Source: Mogibacterium sp. | Lineage (GTDB): Bacteria > Bacillota > Clostridia > Peptostreptococcales > Anaerovoracaceae | DNA: 64,000 nt | Reading direction: 5' to 3' | NCBI GenBank assembly: GCA_017404265.1 | Contig: JAFRCS010000011.1 | Coordinates: forward strand, 1-64,000 | Shown here: in pieces, positions 17,065-25,866 of the stretch | Position numbering within the stretch: the first letter of the stretch is position 1 | How the letters are laid out: each line of letters starts with the position of its first letter | Translations under genes and position numbers: made by a program | The notes under the pieces: model-generated | What the model was told of the DNA's origin: nothing | The model's database searches: none | The model's input: only the letters and a program-made list of their open reading frames with translations

Positions 17065-17981
17065 TACATCATCTCCATCAAACTCATCATTCCGTCCCGT
17101 TTTGCCCTTTTCTCGTCCGCCGCTTTTCCGGCAGCCTTTATGATATTGCGGAGCAGTATGGATGTGGTGACCCTGCCGATGCCTCCCGGTACCGGCGTGT
17201 ATGTCAGGTCGCTTATCTTGCCGCCCGCCTTTATCTCTTCAATGTTCAGGTCGCCGTGCATCTTGCCGTCAGCTCCCTTTCCTGTTCCTACGTCGAAAAT
17301 GATCTGACCGTCGCTGAAGTACTCGCTTCCGAACTGCCCGGTAAGGCCCGTGGCGAGCACCACTATGTCGGCATTCCTGCAGGCCTTTATGGTGTCTTTC
17401 TTAGGCGTTCCGGAGTGGCAGATGGTCACTGTCGCGTTCCTCGCCAGCATCATCAGCGCTATAGGCTTTCCTACAGTGATGCTGCGTCCAAGGACCGTAA
17501 CATTCTTTCCAGCCAGATCTATGCCATGATAGCGCGCTATCTCCATTATGGCTTCAGCCGTGCAGGCAAAGAAAGCGTCTTCCTTGCCTACGAAGAGGTC
17601 GGATATGGACATATCCGTTATGGCATCGACGTCCTTTTCAGGGTTGAGCATGGTCCTGAGGCGCTCACCGTCTATATTGTCAGGGAAAGGTCTCAGCAGT
17701 ATGACCCCGTGTACGCTCTCGTCTTCATTGACGGCCCTTAGCGCCACCTCCAGCAGCGCCTGGTTCGCGTTACTAGGGAAGCTGATGGACTGGGTCTCGA
17801 TGCCGAAATTCCTGCTCTGGCGGATTATTGCGTTCTCATAGAAAGACTGGCCGTCATCATCGCCCGCTCTGATCACGGCAAGCTTAGGGACTATGTCAAG
17901 CTCCGCAAAGCTTCTGACAGACTCCCTTATATGCTTGTCTAATTCTCTTTTTACTCCGTCTACGGTCAGTTCTTTGAGCAT
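17064..17981 (-). CDS. folD: Divergent FolD: methylene-THF dehydrogenase with altered cyclohydrolase residues
   Basis: FolD-family protein of 305 residues; the family interconverts methylene-, methenyl- and formyl-THF with NAD(P). The Rossmann part (GRSITVGKPIALMML, ATVTICHSGT, and C-terminal YTPVPGGIGRVTTSIL) is well kept. In the substrate site the family Tyr is present (Tyr48) but the YxxxK lysine is replaced by Ile52. The QLPLP motif reads LRPFP (residues 96-100), so the conserved Gln is Leu96; the Asp of KDVD is kept (Asp119). In human and E. coli FolD these Lys and Gln residues are needed for cyclohydrolase activity, so this protein may be a dehydrogenase only or have changed use. Overlaps the alarmone synthetase gene by one base. 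Confidence 0.82.
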   Translation of the reverse strand: MLKELTVDGVKRELDKHIRESVRSFAELDIVPKLAVIRAGDDDGQSFYENAIIRQSRNFGIETQSISFPSNANQALLEVALRAVNEDESVHGVILLRPFPDNIDGERLRTMLNPEKDVDAITDMSISDLFVGKEDAFFACTAEAIMEIARYHGIDLAGKNVTVLGRSITVGKPIALMMLARNATVTICHSGTPKKDTIKACRNADIVVLATGLTGQFGSEYFSDGQIIFDVGTGKGADGKMHGDLNIEEIKAGGKISDLTYTPVPGGIGRVTTSILLRNIIKAAGKAADEKRAKRDGMMSLMEMM

Positions 17982-18014
17982 TATCGAGTTCCTTCGGTAA
18001 CAGTGTTATCGTTA

Positions 18015-18034
18015 ATGTAAAGTTTTCTTTACTT
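18015..18034. repeat. Palindromic repeat copy 3, between potC and folD
   Basis: ATGTAAAGTTTTCTTTAC followed by TT rather than AT. It sits directly after the potC stop codon and 34 bases before the folD start (minus-strand order). Confidence 0.8.
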
Positions 18035-18035
18035 T

Positions 18036-18827
18036 TTATGCTGCCCTTGCGTCTTTCAGATTGTTTGCCTTGTCCTGCCTGATGTTGGCGATCAGAAGCA
18101 CAGCGAGCGCGACCACGAATATGATGGTCGACAGAGCGAAAAGGCTTGGCCTGATCCCGATCTTGACCTCGCTGTAAATGAGTGTCGAGATGGTATTTAT
18201 GCCGGCTCCCCTTGTGAAGTATGTGATGATGAAATCATCTACAGACATCGTGAAGCTCAGAAGGAATCCCGACATTATGCCCGGCTTGAGTTCAGGCAAT
18301 ACTATCTTTCTGAAAGCGTATTTTTCAGTCGCTCCGAGATCGAGCGCGGCCTCATACAGCCTGTCGGTGTTCTTGTTTACTCGAGGCCTGACTGAAAGTA
18401 TCACGTACGGTATGCAGAAGGTCGCGTGGCTGAAGAGTATGGTCATGTATCCGCGCGGCGCCTTTATCATGAGGAAGAACAGCATCAGCGCTATACCCGT
18501 GACTATATCTGCATTCAGCATAGGGATGTTGTTGAATCCCAGCAGAACGTTCTGCGTGCGCGGCTTCATGGACGCCATTCCAAGAACCGCAAGCGTCCCC
18601 ACGATGGTCGCTATCAGGGCTGCCAGAATGGCTATCGAGAACGTATTCACGATAGCGCCCATCATGAGCCTGCTCTGGAACAGCTCCGCGTACCAGTGCA
18701 GGCTGAAGCCTCCCCATACCGACATCGACTTCACATCGTTGAAAGAAAGCACGATAAGCGTCAGTATCGGCAGATACAGGAACAGCATGATTATTAAGAT
18801 GTAAATACGTCCCAGTGTCTTTTTCAT
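18036..18827 (-). CDS. potC: Spermidine/putrescine ABC transporter permease PotC
   Basis: Inner-membrane permease subunit with six predicted membrane helices, 263 residues. It carries the ABC-importer coupling motif EAALDLGATEKYAFRKIVLP. The N-terminal RIYILIIMLFLYLPILTLIVLSF and the SVDDFIITYFTRGAG stretch are characteristic of PotC/YdcV permeases. One base separates it from potB. The stop codon abuts palindromic repeat copy 3. Confidence 0.93.
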   Translation of the reverse strand: MKKTLGRIYILIIMLFLYLPILTLIVLSFNDVKSMSVWGGFSLHWYAELFQSRLMMGAIVNTFSIAILAALIATIVGTLAVLGMASMKPRTQNVLLGFNNIPMLNADIVTGIALMLFFLMIKAPRGYMTILFSHATFCIPYVILSVRPRVNKNTDRLYEAALDLGATEKYAFRKIVLPELKPGIMSGFLLSFTMSVDDFIITYFTRGAGINTISTLIYSEVKIGIRPSLFALSTIIFVVALAVLLIANIRQDKANNLKDARAA

Positions 18828-18828
18828 G

Positions 18829-19647
18829 CTATATCAGGTTTGCCCCTCCTGTCTTATCGAACTTCTGGAGCATCAGCATGCTGAATATGATGAATACCAT
18901 CATTACCAGCGACAGTCCGGAGCCCAGGTACCAGTTTGAGTTTACCGTGAACTCCTGCTCTATGATATTTCCTATCAGGTTTATCTTGCCGCCGCCCAGC
19001 ATGTTGGAAATAACGAATGTCGTGAGGGCCGGGATGAATACCATGGTTATGCCCGAAACGATGCCCGGCACCGAAAGCGGCAGTATGACTCTGGTATATA
19101 CCTTGCCCTTCGTGGCTCCCAGGTCGTAGGCCGCCTCTATGAGGTGGTTATCGATCTTGGAGACCGTGTTGTATATTGGGAGTATCATAAACGGCAAAAA
19201 GTCATAGACCATGCCCAGCACGATAGCTCCCGGAGTATTCATCATCTCCTGGCGCGGCAGCCCTATCGCTGTGATTATCGCGTTTATTACGCCCTGTCTT
19301 TCAAGCAGAACCTGCCATGCCATGGTACGGAGCAGGAAGTTCATCCACATCGGCAGTATGATGACAAAGATGAGGAAGCCCTGCTTGCCGTACTTGCTTT
19401 CCCTCAGGATCATGGCCATAGGAAAAGCCAGCACCAGACATATGGCCGTGCTTATGAGCGCAAGCGAAAGTGAAAGACCAAGCGCCTGCATGTGATCGCC
19501 CCTGAACATCGCCGCTATGTTGGCGAAAGTGAAACCGCCTTCCCTGCTGGTGAAGCCGTAGTAGGCAATCGAAGCCAGCGGGATGACTGTCCCGGCGATT
19601 ATCCATAATATGAACGGTATTGAGTAGCTTTTCTTGTTTGCTGTCAT
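18829..19647 (-). CDS. potB: Spermidine/putrescine ABC transporter permease PotB
   Basis: Second membrane subunit of the polyamine importer, 272 residues, six helices, with the EAA motif EAAYDLGATKGKVYTRVILP. The start overlaps the potA stop by 4 bases, giving coupled translation. It pairs with PotC to form the channel energised by PotA. Confidence 0.93.
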   Translation of the reverse strand: MTANKKSYSIPFILWIIAGTVIPLASIAYYGFTSREGGFTFANIAAMFRGDHMQALGLSLSLALISTAICLVLAFPMAMILRESKYGKQGFLIFVIILPMWMNFLLRTMAWQVLLERQGVINAIITAIGLPRQEMMNTPGAIVLGMVYDFLPFMILPIYNTVSKIDNHLIEAAYDLGATKGKVYTRVILPLSVPGIVSGITMVFIPALTTFVISNMLGGGKINLIGNIIEQEFTVNSNWYLGSGLSLVMMVFIIFSMLMLQKFDKTGGANLI

Positions 19648-20729
19648 AGATCGAGTTCTATGGCGGATTCCGCCTCGCTCTTAGGTTTGTGCATAATCTG
19701 TATGTTTTCCGGATCGACTTTCATGCCGATCTTCTCTCCTACGTCATGCTGGTCATAGTTCTGCAGCAGCCATTCCACCTTTCCGTGCTCGCTCTGTACC
19801 AGCATCTCATAGTGTACGCCAATGAACAGCTTGGAAATGATGGTCCCGTTCCACTGTCCCTTGCCATAAGGCACTATGTCGATGTCCTCCGGCCTTATTA
19901 CGACGTCCACCCTGCGGCGCGGCGGGAAGCCTTCCTTCCTTCCGTCGATGCAAGGATAGTCGACTCCGTCTATGCGTACGACTTTCTCATCCACCATCTG
20001 GCCTGACAGGATGTTGCTGTCTCCGATAAAGTCGGCAACGAAGGCGTTGACAGGCTCATCGTAGATCTCCTGAGGAGTGCCTTCCTGCTGGATGTAGCCC
20101 TCGTTCATGACGACTACCTTGTCTGACATCGTAAGGGCTTCTTCCTGATCGTGGGTGATGTAGATAAACGTGATGCCAAGCTCTTTTTTGAGGCGCACAA
20201 GCTCATACTCCATCTCCTGACGGAGCTTCAGATCGAGCGCGCCAAGCGGCTCGTCAAGGAGCAGCACTCTCGGCTCGTTCACGATGGCTCTGGCCATGGC
20301 TATCCTCTGCTGCTGACCGCCCGAGAGCTGGTCTATGCGGCGGTTCTCGAAACCCTTGAGGTTCACGAGCTTGAGAGCGTTAGCCACTTTTTTCTTTATC
20401 TCGGCTTCCGGTCTGTTTTTGACCCTGAGGCTGAAAGCTATGTTCTCTCCCACGCTCATATGCGGGAAAAGCGCGTAATTCTGGAACACCGTGTTGACCG
20501 GTCTCTGGTTTGCAGGCATGTCCGTGATGTCCTTGCCTTCAAAGTAGACCCTGCCCTGATCAGGCTTCTCAAAACCCGCGATTATACGCAGTGTAGTCGT
20601 TTTTCCGCAGCCCGAAGGACCCAGCAGCGTTACGAATTCATTCTCGTCAACGCTGAGGTCTATGCCGTTCAGCACCATGGTGTCGTCAAAACTTTTGACT
20701 ATTCCTTCAAGTCTTATCAGTTCGCCCAA
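19644..20729 (-). CDS. potA: Spermidine/putrescine ABC transporter ATPase PotA
   Basis: ABC ATPase of 361 residues. Walker A GPSGCGKTT lies near residue 37, then the Q-loop, signature LSGGQQQR, Walker B VLLLDEPLGALD and the H-loop ITHDQEEA. The last 130 residues form the TOBE-type regulatory domain (VVIRPEDIDI). With PotB and PotC it makes a polyamine importer. No potD follows in this operon; the nearest binding-protein gene is the lipoprotein at 1108-2187. Confidence 0.95.
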   Translation of the reverse strand: MGELIRLEGIVKSFDDTMVLNGIDLSVDENEFVTLLGPSGCGKTTTLRIIAGFEKPDQGRVYFEGKDITDMPANQRPVNTVFQNYALFPHMSVGENIAFSLRVKNRPEAEIKKKVANALKLVNLKGFENRRIDQLSGGQQQRIAMARAIVNEPRVLLLDEPLGALDLKLRQEMEYELVRLKKELGITFIYITHDQEEALTMSDKVVVMNEGYIQQEGTPQEIYDEPVNAFVADFIGDSNILSGQMVDEKVVRIDGVDYPCIDGRKEGFPPRRRVDVVIRPEDIDIVPYGKGQWNGTIISKLFIGVHYEMLVQSEHGKVEWLLQNYDQHDVGEKIGMKVDPENIQIMHKPKSEAESAIELDL

Positions 20730-20770
20730 TGAAGTTCCCTTTCTTTAAAACACCGGGTTATAACCAATAC

Positions 20771-21667
20771 TTATTCCGCCTTTAGTCCAAGATCTTCGAG
20801 CACCTCCAGAACGGATTCCATCTGTGTGCCCTCGTTGAACTCGATCTTGCCCATGTCCGCCTCCTGCGAAAGCAATGGATCGATTGGAAGTCTCTCAAGA
20901 AGCTTGAGACCGTATTCAGCCGCGACTTCTTCAGCCTTGCTAGGTCCGAACATCTCTATTTTGCGTCCGCAGTCCGGACATGTGATATAGCTCATGTTCT
21001 CTACGATGCCGAGAACAGGTATGTTCATGAGTTTCGCCATCTTAACGGCCTTGCCGACTATCATGCTGACAAGATCCTGAGGCGATGTGACTACGATGAT
21101 GCCGTCCACAGGGAGCGACTGGAATACCGTCAGAGGCACGTCGCCTGTCCCCGGAGGCATGTCGATGAAGAGGACGTCAAGATCTCCCCAGTATACGTCT
21201 GTCCAGAACTGCTCGACGACTCCGCCGATGACCGGTCCTCTCCAGACTACAGGGTCTGTCTCATTCTCTACAAGCAGGTTGATGGACATCATCTTGATAT
21301 CCAGCGGTGTCTCTTCAGGAAGGATGCCGTAATCACTGCCGTAAGCCTTGGTCTTTACGCCAAACATCTTAGGAATGGACGGACCTGTGATATCCGCGTC
21401 CATGATACCGGTCTTGAAACCGTTTCTTGTGGCAGCGATAGCTGAAAGAGCCGTTACCATCGACTTTCCTACTCCGCCCTTGCCCGAGACTACAGCTATG
21501 ACTTTCTTTACTGAGCTGTATGGGTTGAGTTCGGCCTTCTGTATCCCGCCGTCTCTCGACGCGCAGTCGGCTCCGCAGGTGCTGCAGTCGTGTGTGCAGT
21601 CCTCAGGAGCGGCTCCGCCCTCATGTCCGCCTTCATGCATGCAGAAATTCCTGTACTTGTTGATCAT
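20771..21667 (-). CDS. Mrp/NBP35-family iron-sulfur carrier ATPase
   Basis: Cytoplasmic P-loop protein of the Mrp/ApbC family that binds and transfers Fe-S clusters, 298 residues. The deviant Walker A is SGKGGVGKS and the carrier CPDC motif (TCPDCGRKIE) is near residue 225. The N-terminus carries extra cysteines in CX3CX2CX3C spacing (Cys24, 28, 31, 35), recalling the N-terminal cluster site of Nbp35. It has no DUF59 domain. It lies just after the lipoprotein and selAB genes in one orientation. A role in loading selenium or other metalloenzymes is possible but only inferred. Confidence 0.88.
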   Translation of the reverse strand: MINKYRNFCMHEGGHEGGAAPEDCTHDCSTCGADCASRDGGIQKAELNPYSSVKKVIAVVSGKGGVGKSMVTALSAIAATRNGFKTGIMDADITGPSIPKMFGVKTKAYGSDYGILPEETPLDIKMMSINLLVENETDPVVWRGPVIGGVVEQFWTDVYWGDLDVLFIDMPPGTGDVPLTVFQSLPVDGIIVVTSPQDLVSMIVGKAVKMAKLMNIPVLGIVENMSYITCPDCGRKIEMFGPSKAEEVAAEYGLKLLERLPIDPLLSQEADMGKIEFNEGTQMESVLEVLEDLGLKAE

Positions 21668-21692
21668 CTTATTTCCTCCGTTTGTATGTTTT

Positions 21693-22286
21693 TTACTCCC
21701 CGGCGAGTGTTTTCATCTCGCTCATCATGCCGCCGAAAACGGCATCCTGGAGCTGTTCATTATCCTTTATGTTTGCTATCCACTCTCCGTTGTCGAGAGG
21801 CTTTACGCAGACAATGTCCACATCCTTGATGCTCTCCTTTTTATCGAGAGCGGCGAGTTTCGCGAAAAGCTCTTCGTAGAACCCGATAAGCTCTTCATCT
21901 CCGGCCAGTGAATCGCCGTGTTCTCTGAGATACTCTGTCCACTCCGCGAGGTAGGCCCTGCCGAAATCGTAGGTCTTTATCCTCACCGTGACAGTGGCCT
22001 GGTCGCCTCCTTCCTTCACTCCCGTCAGCTCATAGTCAAAGTCTCTCAGCTTTTTGAGGAATGTGTCGAAGTTGTCCTTTCCCTCATCGGAAAGCAGTTT
22101 CTCCATGTCAGACACTTCGCTTCCGACCGACTCCGACGTCTTGAGAGCATCCAGTTCTTTGGCCACCTTCTTTTCAGGCTCGCTTTTGGCGGAGCAGCCG
22201 GCAGCGATCAGGACGCACAGCAAAAGAGCAATGACCGAAGCCGCGCGCTTCATCCTATTCAGTTTTGCTGTCCTTTTCTCTGTCAT
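21693..22286 (-). CDS. Predicted lipoprotein of unknown function
   Basis: Secreted lipoprotein of 197 residues. The N-terminus has a basic stretch, a hydrophobic core (AASVIALLLCVLIAAGC) and a clear lipobox LIAAGC with the modified Cys at residue 31. The mature part is acidic and helical, with a repeated Lys/Asp/Glu character like DUF4878/DUF5105-type lipoproteins, but I do not recognise the family with confidence. The start overlaps the selB stop (TAATG), so it is translated with selB although no selenium role is evident. Confidence 0.7.
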   Translation of the reverse strand: MTEKRTAKLNRMKRAASVIALLLCVLIAAGCSAKSEPEKKVAKELDALKTSESVGSEVSDMEKLLSDEGKDNFDTFLKKLRDFDYELTGVKEGGDQATVTVRIKTYDFGRAYLAEWTEYLREHGDSLAGDEELIGFYEELFAKLAALDKKESIKDVDIVCVKPLDNGEWIANIKDNEQLQDAVFGGMMSEMKTLAGE

Positions 22287-24187
22287 TACTGTCTCTTGAC
22301 CACCTTGCGTGTCTCACCGTCAAATAACGTTATGCCCGCCTTGTCCATTGCCGGCAGGAACTCCGCCGCGTACTTGCGCGAGGTCCCAAGCCTGTCCCTG
22401 TACTCCGCGAGCGTGAAGCCGCCTTCGAACGACTTTGCCGCTTCCACGGCCCTGTCCCAGGCTTCCTTTGCTATGTAGTACGAAGGATTGACCTTATATA
22501 TCTTCCCTTCGCCTTCGAGGTCTTCCAGTATGGCCCGGACTATCCTGCCATCCTTATACAGCGCGAACACCTCTTCATTTTTGATCATCTCTATTCCGGC
22601 GTCTTCATACATGCCGGCGATCTTATCTTTCAGCGCCTTCTGCTCTTCCGTATACTCGATGCTGAAGCCGCTTATGGCTATGGACTTCCCCTTGTCTTCT
22701 ATGACGCCCTGAGCCAGCATGTGCTTTACGAATGCCTGCACCAGCTTGTCATCTTCCGTGAACCATCTCTCCCTCAGCCTCGAGAGAAGTTCCTGGCGGG
22801 GTATGCCGTCTGCAAGAGGATTGTCCGCGTGGTAATCCTCGGCCATCCTGATCATGTCATCTTTAAGACGGGCCATCTTGACATCATTCACCAGCGTATC
22901 ATCCGGCAGAAGTGTCAAAATTCCTGCTCCGATGCCTTTTTCCGAAGCAGTCTTCATCTCCCCGTCCAGAAGTCCAAGCTCGCGCGCAAGTTCTCTCTGT
23001 CTTACGAAGCGCCTCTCGCCTGCCTTGGCATAGATGATCTCGTCTATAGCACCTTTGGACAGCACTTCCATGCCGGCAAACACTTCAGACTTGTTCCTTT
23101 TATGCTTGACAGGCTGAGCGTCCAGTATGCGTCCGCCTCCGACCGTGATTATAGGCGAGTAGAATCTTATGATGAATCTGTCGCCCCGCCTTACGGCTGC
23201 CGGCTCCTCGAGCCTGAGCTGCGCGTAGCATGTCTCGCCGGCGGAGACAGCGTCCCTGTCAAGAAGTATCACCTTGCAGAGCACTTCATCCGATCCGCAG
23301 TACAGGTGGACCCTGCTGTTGTTCAGCACCACCCTGTCGGTCGAGCTGAATATGCTGATCTCAGCGTCTATCATGCTGGTGACCGTGACAGCGTCCGGAT
23401 ATGCTATCACATCGCCCCTGTCTATGTCTTCCTTGGCGATGCCGGACAGGTTTATCGCCGTCCTCTGCCCCGCCACTGCCGTGTCCGTGTCTTTTCCGTA
23501 GGTCTGTATGCCTCTTACCTTAGCCTTAGTGCCCCTAGGATAGATGATCACGTCGTTTCCGACCTTCACGTTGCCGTCCATCAGAGTCCCGGTCACGACA
23601 GTGCCGAAGCCCTGCATAGTGAACACCCTGTCTACCGGCAGCCTGAAGAGTTCTTTCTCCTCGCGGCGCTTGTTCTCCCTGTCGCACTTGGCTATGATCC
23701 CGGCCTTTAATTCTTCAAGGCCTTCGCCTGTCACTGCGCTTACCGGGATGACCGGTTTTCCCTCAAGGAACGAGCCTTTGAAGTAATCATCGACCTCCTC
23801 AAGCAGCATCTCGAGCCAGTCCTCCTCTACCATGTCTTTCTTGGTCACGGCTATTATGCCGTCGTCTATGCCTAGGGACTGCAGTATCTCGAAGTGCTCC
23901 CTTGTCTGAGGCATTATGCCCTCATCGGCAGCCACTACGAAGAGCACGAAGTCTATGCCTCCAATGCCGGCGAGCATGTGCTTTATGAATTTCTCATGCC
24001 CCGGTACATCGATGACTCCGATGTTGTATCCGGCATCGTTAGGTATGTGGGCAAAGCCCAGTTCTATGGTGATGCCGCGCTTTTTCTCTTCTTCGAGCCT
24101 GTCAGTGTCGATGCCGGAGAGCGCCTTTATGAGCGTTGTCTTGCCGTGATCGACATGACCGGCTGTGCCGATGATTATGTTCTTCAT
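22286..24187 (-). CDS. selB: Selenocysteine-specific elongation factor SelB
   Basis: GTPase that brings Sec-tRNA to UGA codons next to a SECIS hairpin, 633 residues. The start at 24187 gives the canonical MKNIIIGTAGHVDHGKTTLI; it overlaps the selA stop (ATGA). G-domain motifs GHVDHGKT, DVPGHEKF and TKKD are followed by EF-Tu-like domains II and III, then about 260 residues of winged-helix repeats that bind SECIS RNA. A longer upstream frame through selA is not real coding. Works with SelA, tRNA-Sec and SelD, all in this window. Confidence 0.97.
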   Translation of the reverse strand: MKNIIIGTAGHVDHGKTTLIKALSGIDTDRLEEEKKRGITIELGFAHIPNDAGYNIGVIDVPGHEKFIKHMLAGIGGIDFVLFVVAADEGIMPQTREHFEILQSLGIDDGIIAVTKKDMVEEDWLEMLLEEVDDYFKGSFLEGKPVIPVSAVTGEGLEELKAGIIAKCDRENKRREEKELFRLPVDRVFTMQGFGTVVTGTLMDGNVKVGNDVIIYPRGTKAKVRGIQTYGKDTDTAVAGQRTAINLSGIAKEDIDRGDVIAYPDAVTVTSMIDAEISIFSSTDRVVLNNSRVHLYCGSDEVLCKVILLDRDAVSAGETCYAQLRLEEPAAVRRGDRFIIRFYSPIITVGGGRILDAQPVKHKRNKSEVFAGMEVLSKGAIDEIIYAKAGERRFVRQRELARELGLLDGEMKTASEKGIGAGILTLLPDDTLVNDVKMARLKDDMIRMAEDYHADNPLADGIPRQELLSRLRERWFTEDDKLVQAFVKHMLAQGVIEDKGKSIAISGFSIEYTEEQKALKDKIAGMYEDAGIEMIKNEEVFALYKDGRIVRAILEDLEGEGKIYKVNPSYYIAKEAWDRAVEAAKSFEGGFTLAEYRDRLGTSRKYAAEFLPAMDKAGITLFDGETRKVVKRQ

Positions 24188-25641
24188 TTTCTGAGTGCCT
24201 CTGCGACAGTCTCGAGCTCGTCCTCTGCTATGGTGCGGACGCATAGAAGCAGCCTGTCTTCGTTTATGCGTGCCACCACAGGTACCTCCGCCTTGCGGAG
24301 TTTTCTCTCGGTCCTGTCGGCTGACTTCATGCCGTCCTTTACCGAGACTGCCCATCCCGGGAGTCTCACCATAGGAGCCGAACCGCCGCCTATCTGGTCT
24401 TCTACCGGCACGAGCTCCAGCGACAGCGCCGGATTGACCCTCTTGATGGCATCCGCGAGTCTCTCCGCCTTTGCTCTCATTTCTTCTCCTGAAGCGGAGA
24501 TCATGTTGAGCACCGGGATATCTCTCAGGGCCACTTTAGGGTCTCTGTATTTCATGAGCGTCGCTTCGAGCGCGGCAAATGTCATCTTGTCTACCCTCAT
24601 CGCCCTCGCAAGCGGATGCTTCTTCATTGCTTTGATGTATTTCTTTTTACCTACGATGATGCCCGCCTGGGGACCTCCCAGCAGCTTGTCGCCGGAAAAA
24701 AGCATCACGTCGATGCCCGTCGCCAGCGAAGCCGGAATGTTAGGCTCGTTGAGTCCGTATGCCGACATGTCCAGCATCAGGCCGTTTCCCATGTCGAATA
24801 TGACCGGAAGGTCATACTTCCTGCCTATCTCCACGAGTTCTTCAAGGCTCGCTTCTTCAGTGAATCCGACTATGTCGTAGTTGGACTTGTGCACCTTCAT
24901 CAGAGCGCCCGTCTCAAAACGCATGCCGCCCCTCGGGTCCATATTGAGCTTGGCTTCTTCAGCCTGCTGTTTGGTGATTATCGCGCTCTCGTAGTCCGAT
25001 GCCTTTGTCTTGTTGCTGGTGCCTACCTCCTGCAGGTAAGCTCCCGACTGCCTCATGATGTCAGGGATCCTGAAGGCTCCGCCTATCTCGACAAGCTCGC
25101 CCCTGGATACCACTATCTCCTTGCCGGCGCCTATCGTGGCAAGCACTATCATCGTGGCGGCCGCGTTGTTGTTTACCACCATCGCGTCTTCCGCGCCCGT
25201 GAGTTCTGCTATCAGATCGCCTACAAGATCGTGGCGCGAACCGCGCTTGCCTTTCGGCACGTTATATTCAAGGTCGGAATAGCCTTTTGATACTCTCGCT
25301 ACGTTCTCGACGGCGTCCCTGCAAAGAGGCGCTCTTCCGAGGTTCGTGTGGAGTATGGTGCCTGTCGCGTTGATCAGAGGATAGAGATTGAGCTCTTCAT
25401 CACGCAGTACTTTCGCTTCCGCTGCTTCTGCAACGGCTTCGATCTCAAGCGCTGACGCGTCGAATTCCTCAGCCTTTTTGTCGCTGAGGTCCAGTATGGA
25501 AGCTCTCAGTCCGGCTATCACCGCGCGGACGGCCTCAGTGACCATAAGGTCGCCTTTCTCTTCTGACAATACAACAAGAGACTCCTGCTTAAGCACCTCA
25601 TCGATCTTAGGGAGTCCTCTCAGTAATTCTTTCTTTGTCAT
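24184..25641 (-). CDS. selA: L-seryl-tRNA(Sec) selenium transferase SelA
   Basis: PLP enzyme that turns Ser-tRNA(Sec) into Sec-tRNA(Sec) with selenophosphate, 485 residues, slightly longer than the E. coli protein. The PLP lysine is Lys319 in FSGDKLLGGPQAGII. NATGTILHTNLGRAPL and VVNNNAAATMI are family landmarks. A GGAGG ribosome site precedes the start. It lies 24 bases after the tRNA-Sec gene, so the tRNA and selAB are probably co-transcribed and processed. Confidence 0.97.
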   Translation of the reverse strand: MTKKELLRGLPKIDEVLKQESLVVLSEEKGDLMVTEAVRAVIAGLRASILDLSDKKAEEFDASALEIEAVAEAAEAKVLRDEELNLYPLINATGTILHTNLGRAPLCRDAVENVARVSKGYSDLEYNVPKGKRGSRHDLVGDLIAELTGAEDAMVVNNNAAATMIVLATIGAGKEIVVSRGELVEIGGAFRIPDIMRQSGAYLQEVGTSNKTKASDYESAIITKQQAEEAKLNMDPRGGMRFETGALMKVHKSNYDIVGFTEEASLEELVEIGRKYDLPVIFDMGNGLMLDMSAYGLNEPNIPASLATGIDVMLFSGDKLLGGPQAGIIVGKKKYIKAMKKHPLARAMRVDKMTFAALEATLMKYRDPKVALRDIPVLNMISASGEEMRAKAERLADAIKRVNPALSLELVPVEDQIGGGSAPMVRLPGWAVSVKDGMKSADRTERKLRKAEVPVVARINEDRLLLCVRTIAEDELETVAEALRK

Positions 25642-25664
25642 GGCATCGACCTCCGTAATCTTTT

Positions 25665-25762
25665 TGGCGGGAGTACGTGGGAATCGAACCCACCCGGGAG
25701 GCTCCTAACCCCCTGCAAACGGTTTTGAAGACCGCGAGGCACACCAGCACCTATCTACCCCC
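25665..25762 (-). tRNA. selC: tRNA-Sec (TCA)
   Basis: A 98-base tRNA with the long variable arm and extended D-arm of selenocysteine tRNA. The anticodon loop CTTCAAA gives TCA, reading UGA. The acceptor begins GGGGGTAG and the 3' end carries G then encoded CCA. Seven acceptor pairs are clear; the eighth looks like G opposite G. It heads the selA-selB operon. Confidence 0.95.
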
Positions 25763-25767
25763 AGGTC

Positions 25768-25839
25768 GCGGTACAAGCAGCACAAAATAAGTGCTGACCG
25801 CACTCAAAAAATTATACTAAAAAAGCGCCGCTCATTCAA
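25768..25839 (-). promoter_or_regulatory. tRNA-Sec promoter and 5' leader hairpin
   Basis: On the minus strand -35 TTGAAT (25834-25839) and a perfect -10 TATAAT (25811-25816) are 17 bases apart. The -35 lies in the loop of the preceding serine acetyltransferase terminator. The leader then forms a stem, GCGGT with ACCGC and AGCAC with GTGCT, just ahead of the tRNA 5' end. Confidence 0.7.
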
Positions 25840-25858
25840 CAGTGCGGCGCTTGTTTTT
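25822..25858 (-). terminator. Terminator of the serine acetyltransferase operon
   Basis: On the minus strand AAGCGCCGC pairs with GCGGCGCTT around a 12-base loop, followed by a T run. The loop and T tract also hold the tRNA-Sec promoter. Confidence 0.88.
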
Positions 25859-25866
25859 ACATTGGT

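Noticed and set aside
24188..24355. A 56-residue N-terminal extension of SelB.
   Set aside because: It overlaps the selA 3' coding end, is of odd composition, and the ATG at 24187 gives the normal family start.
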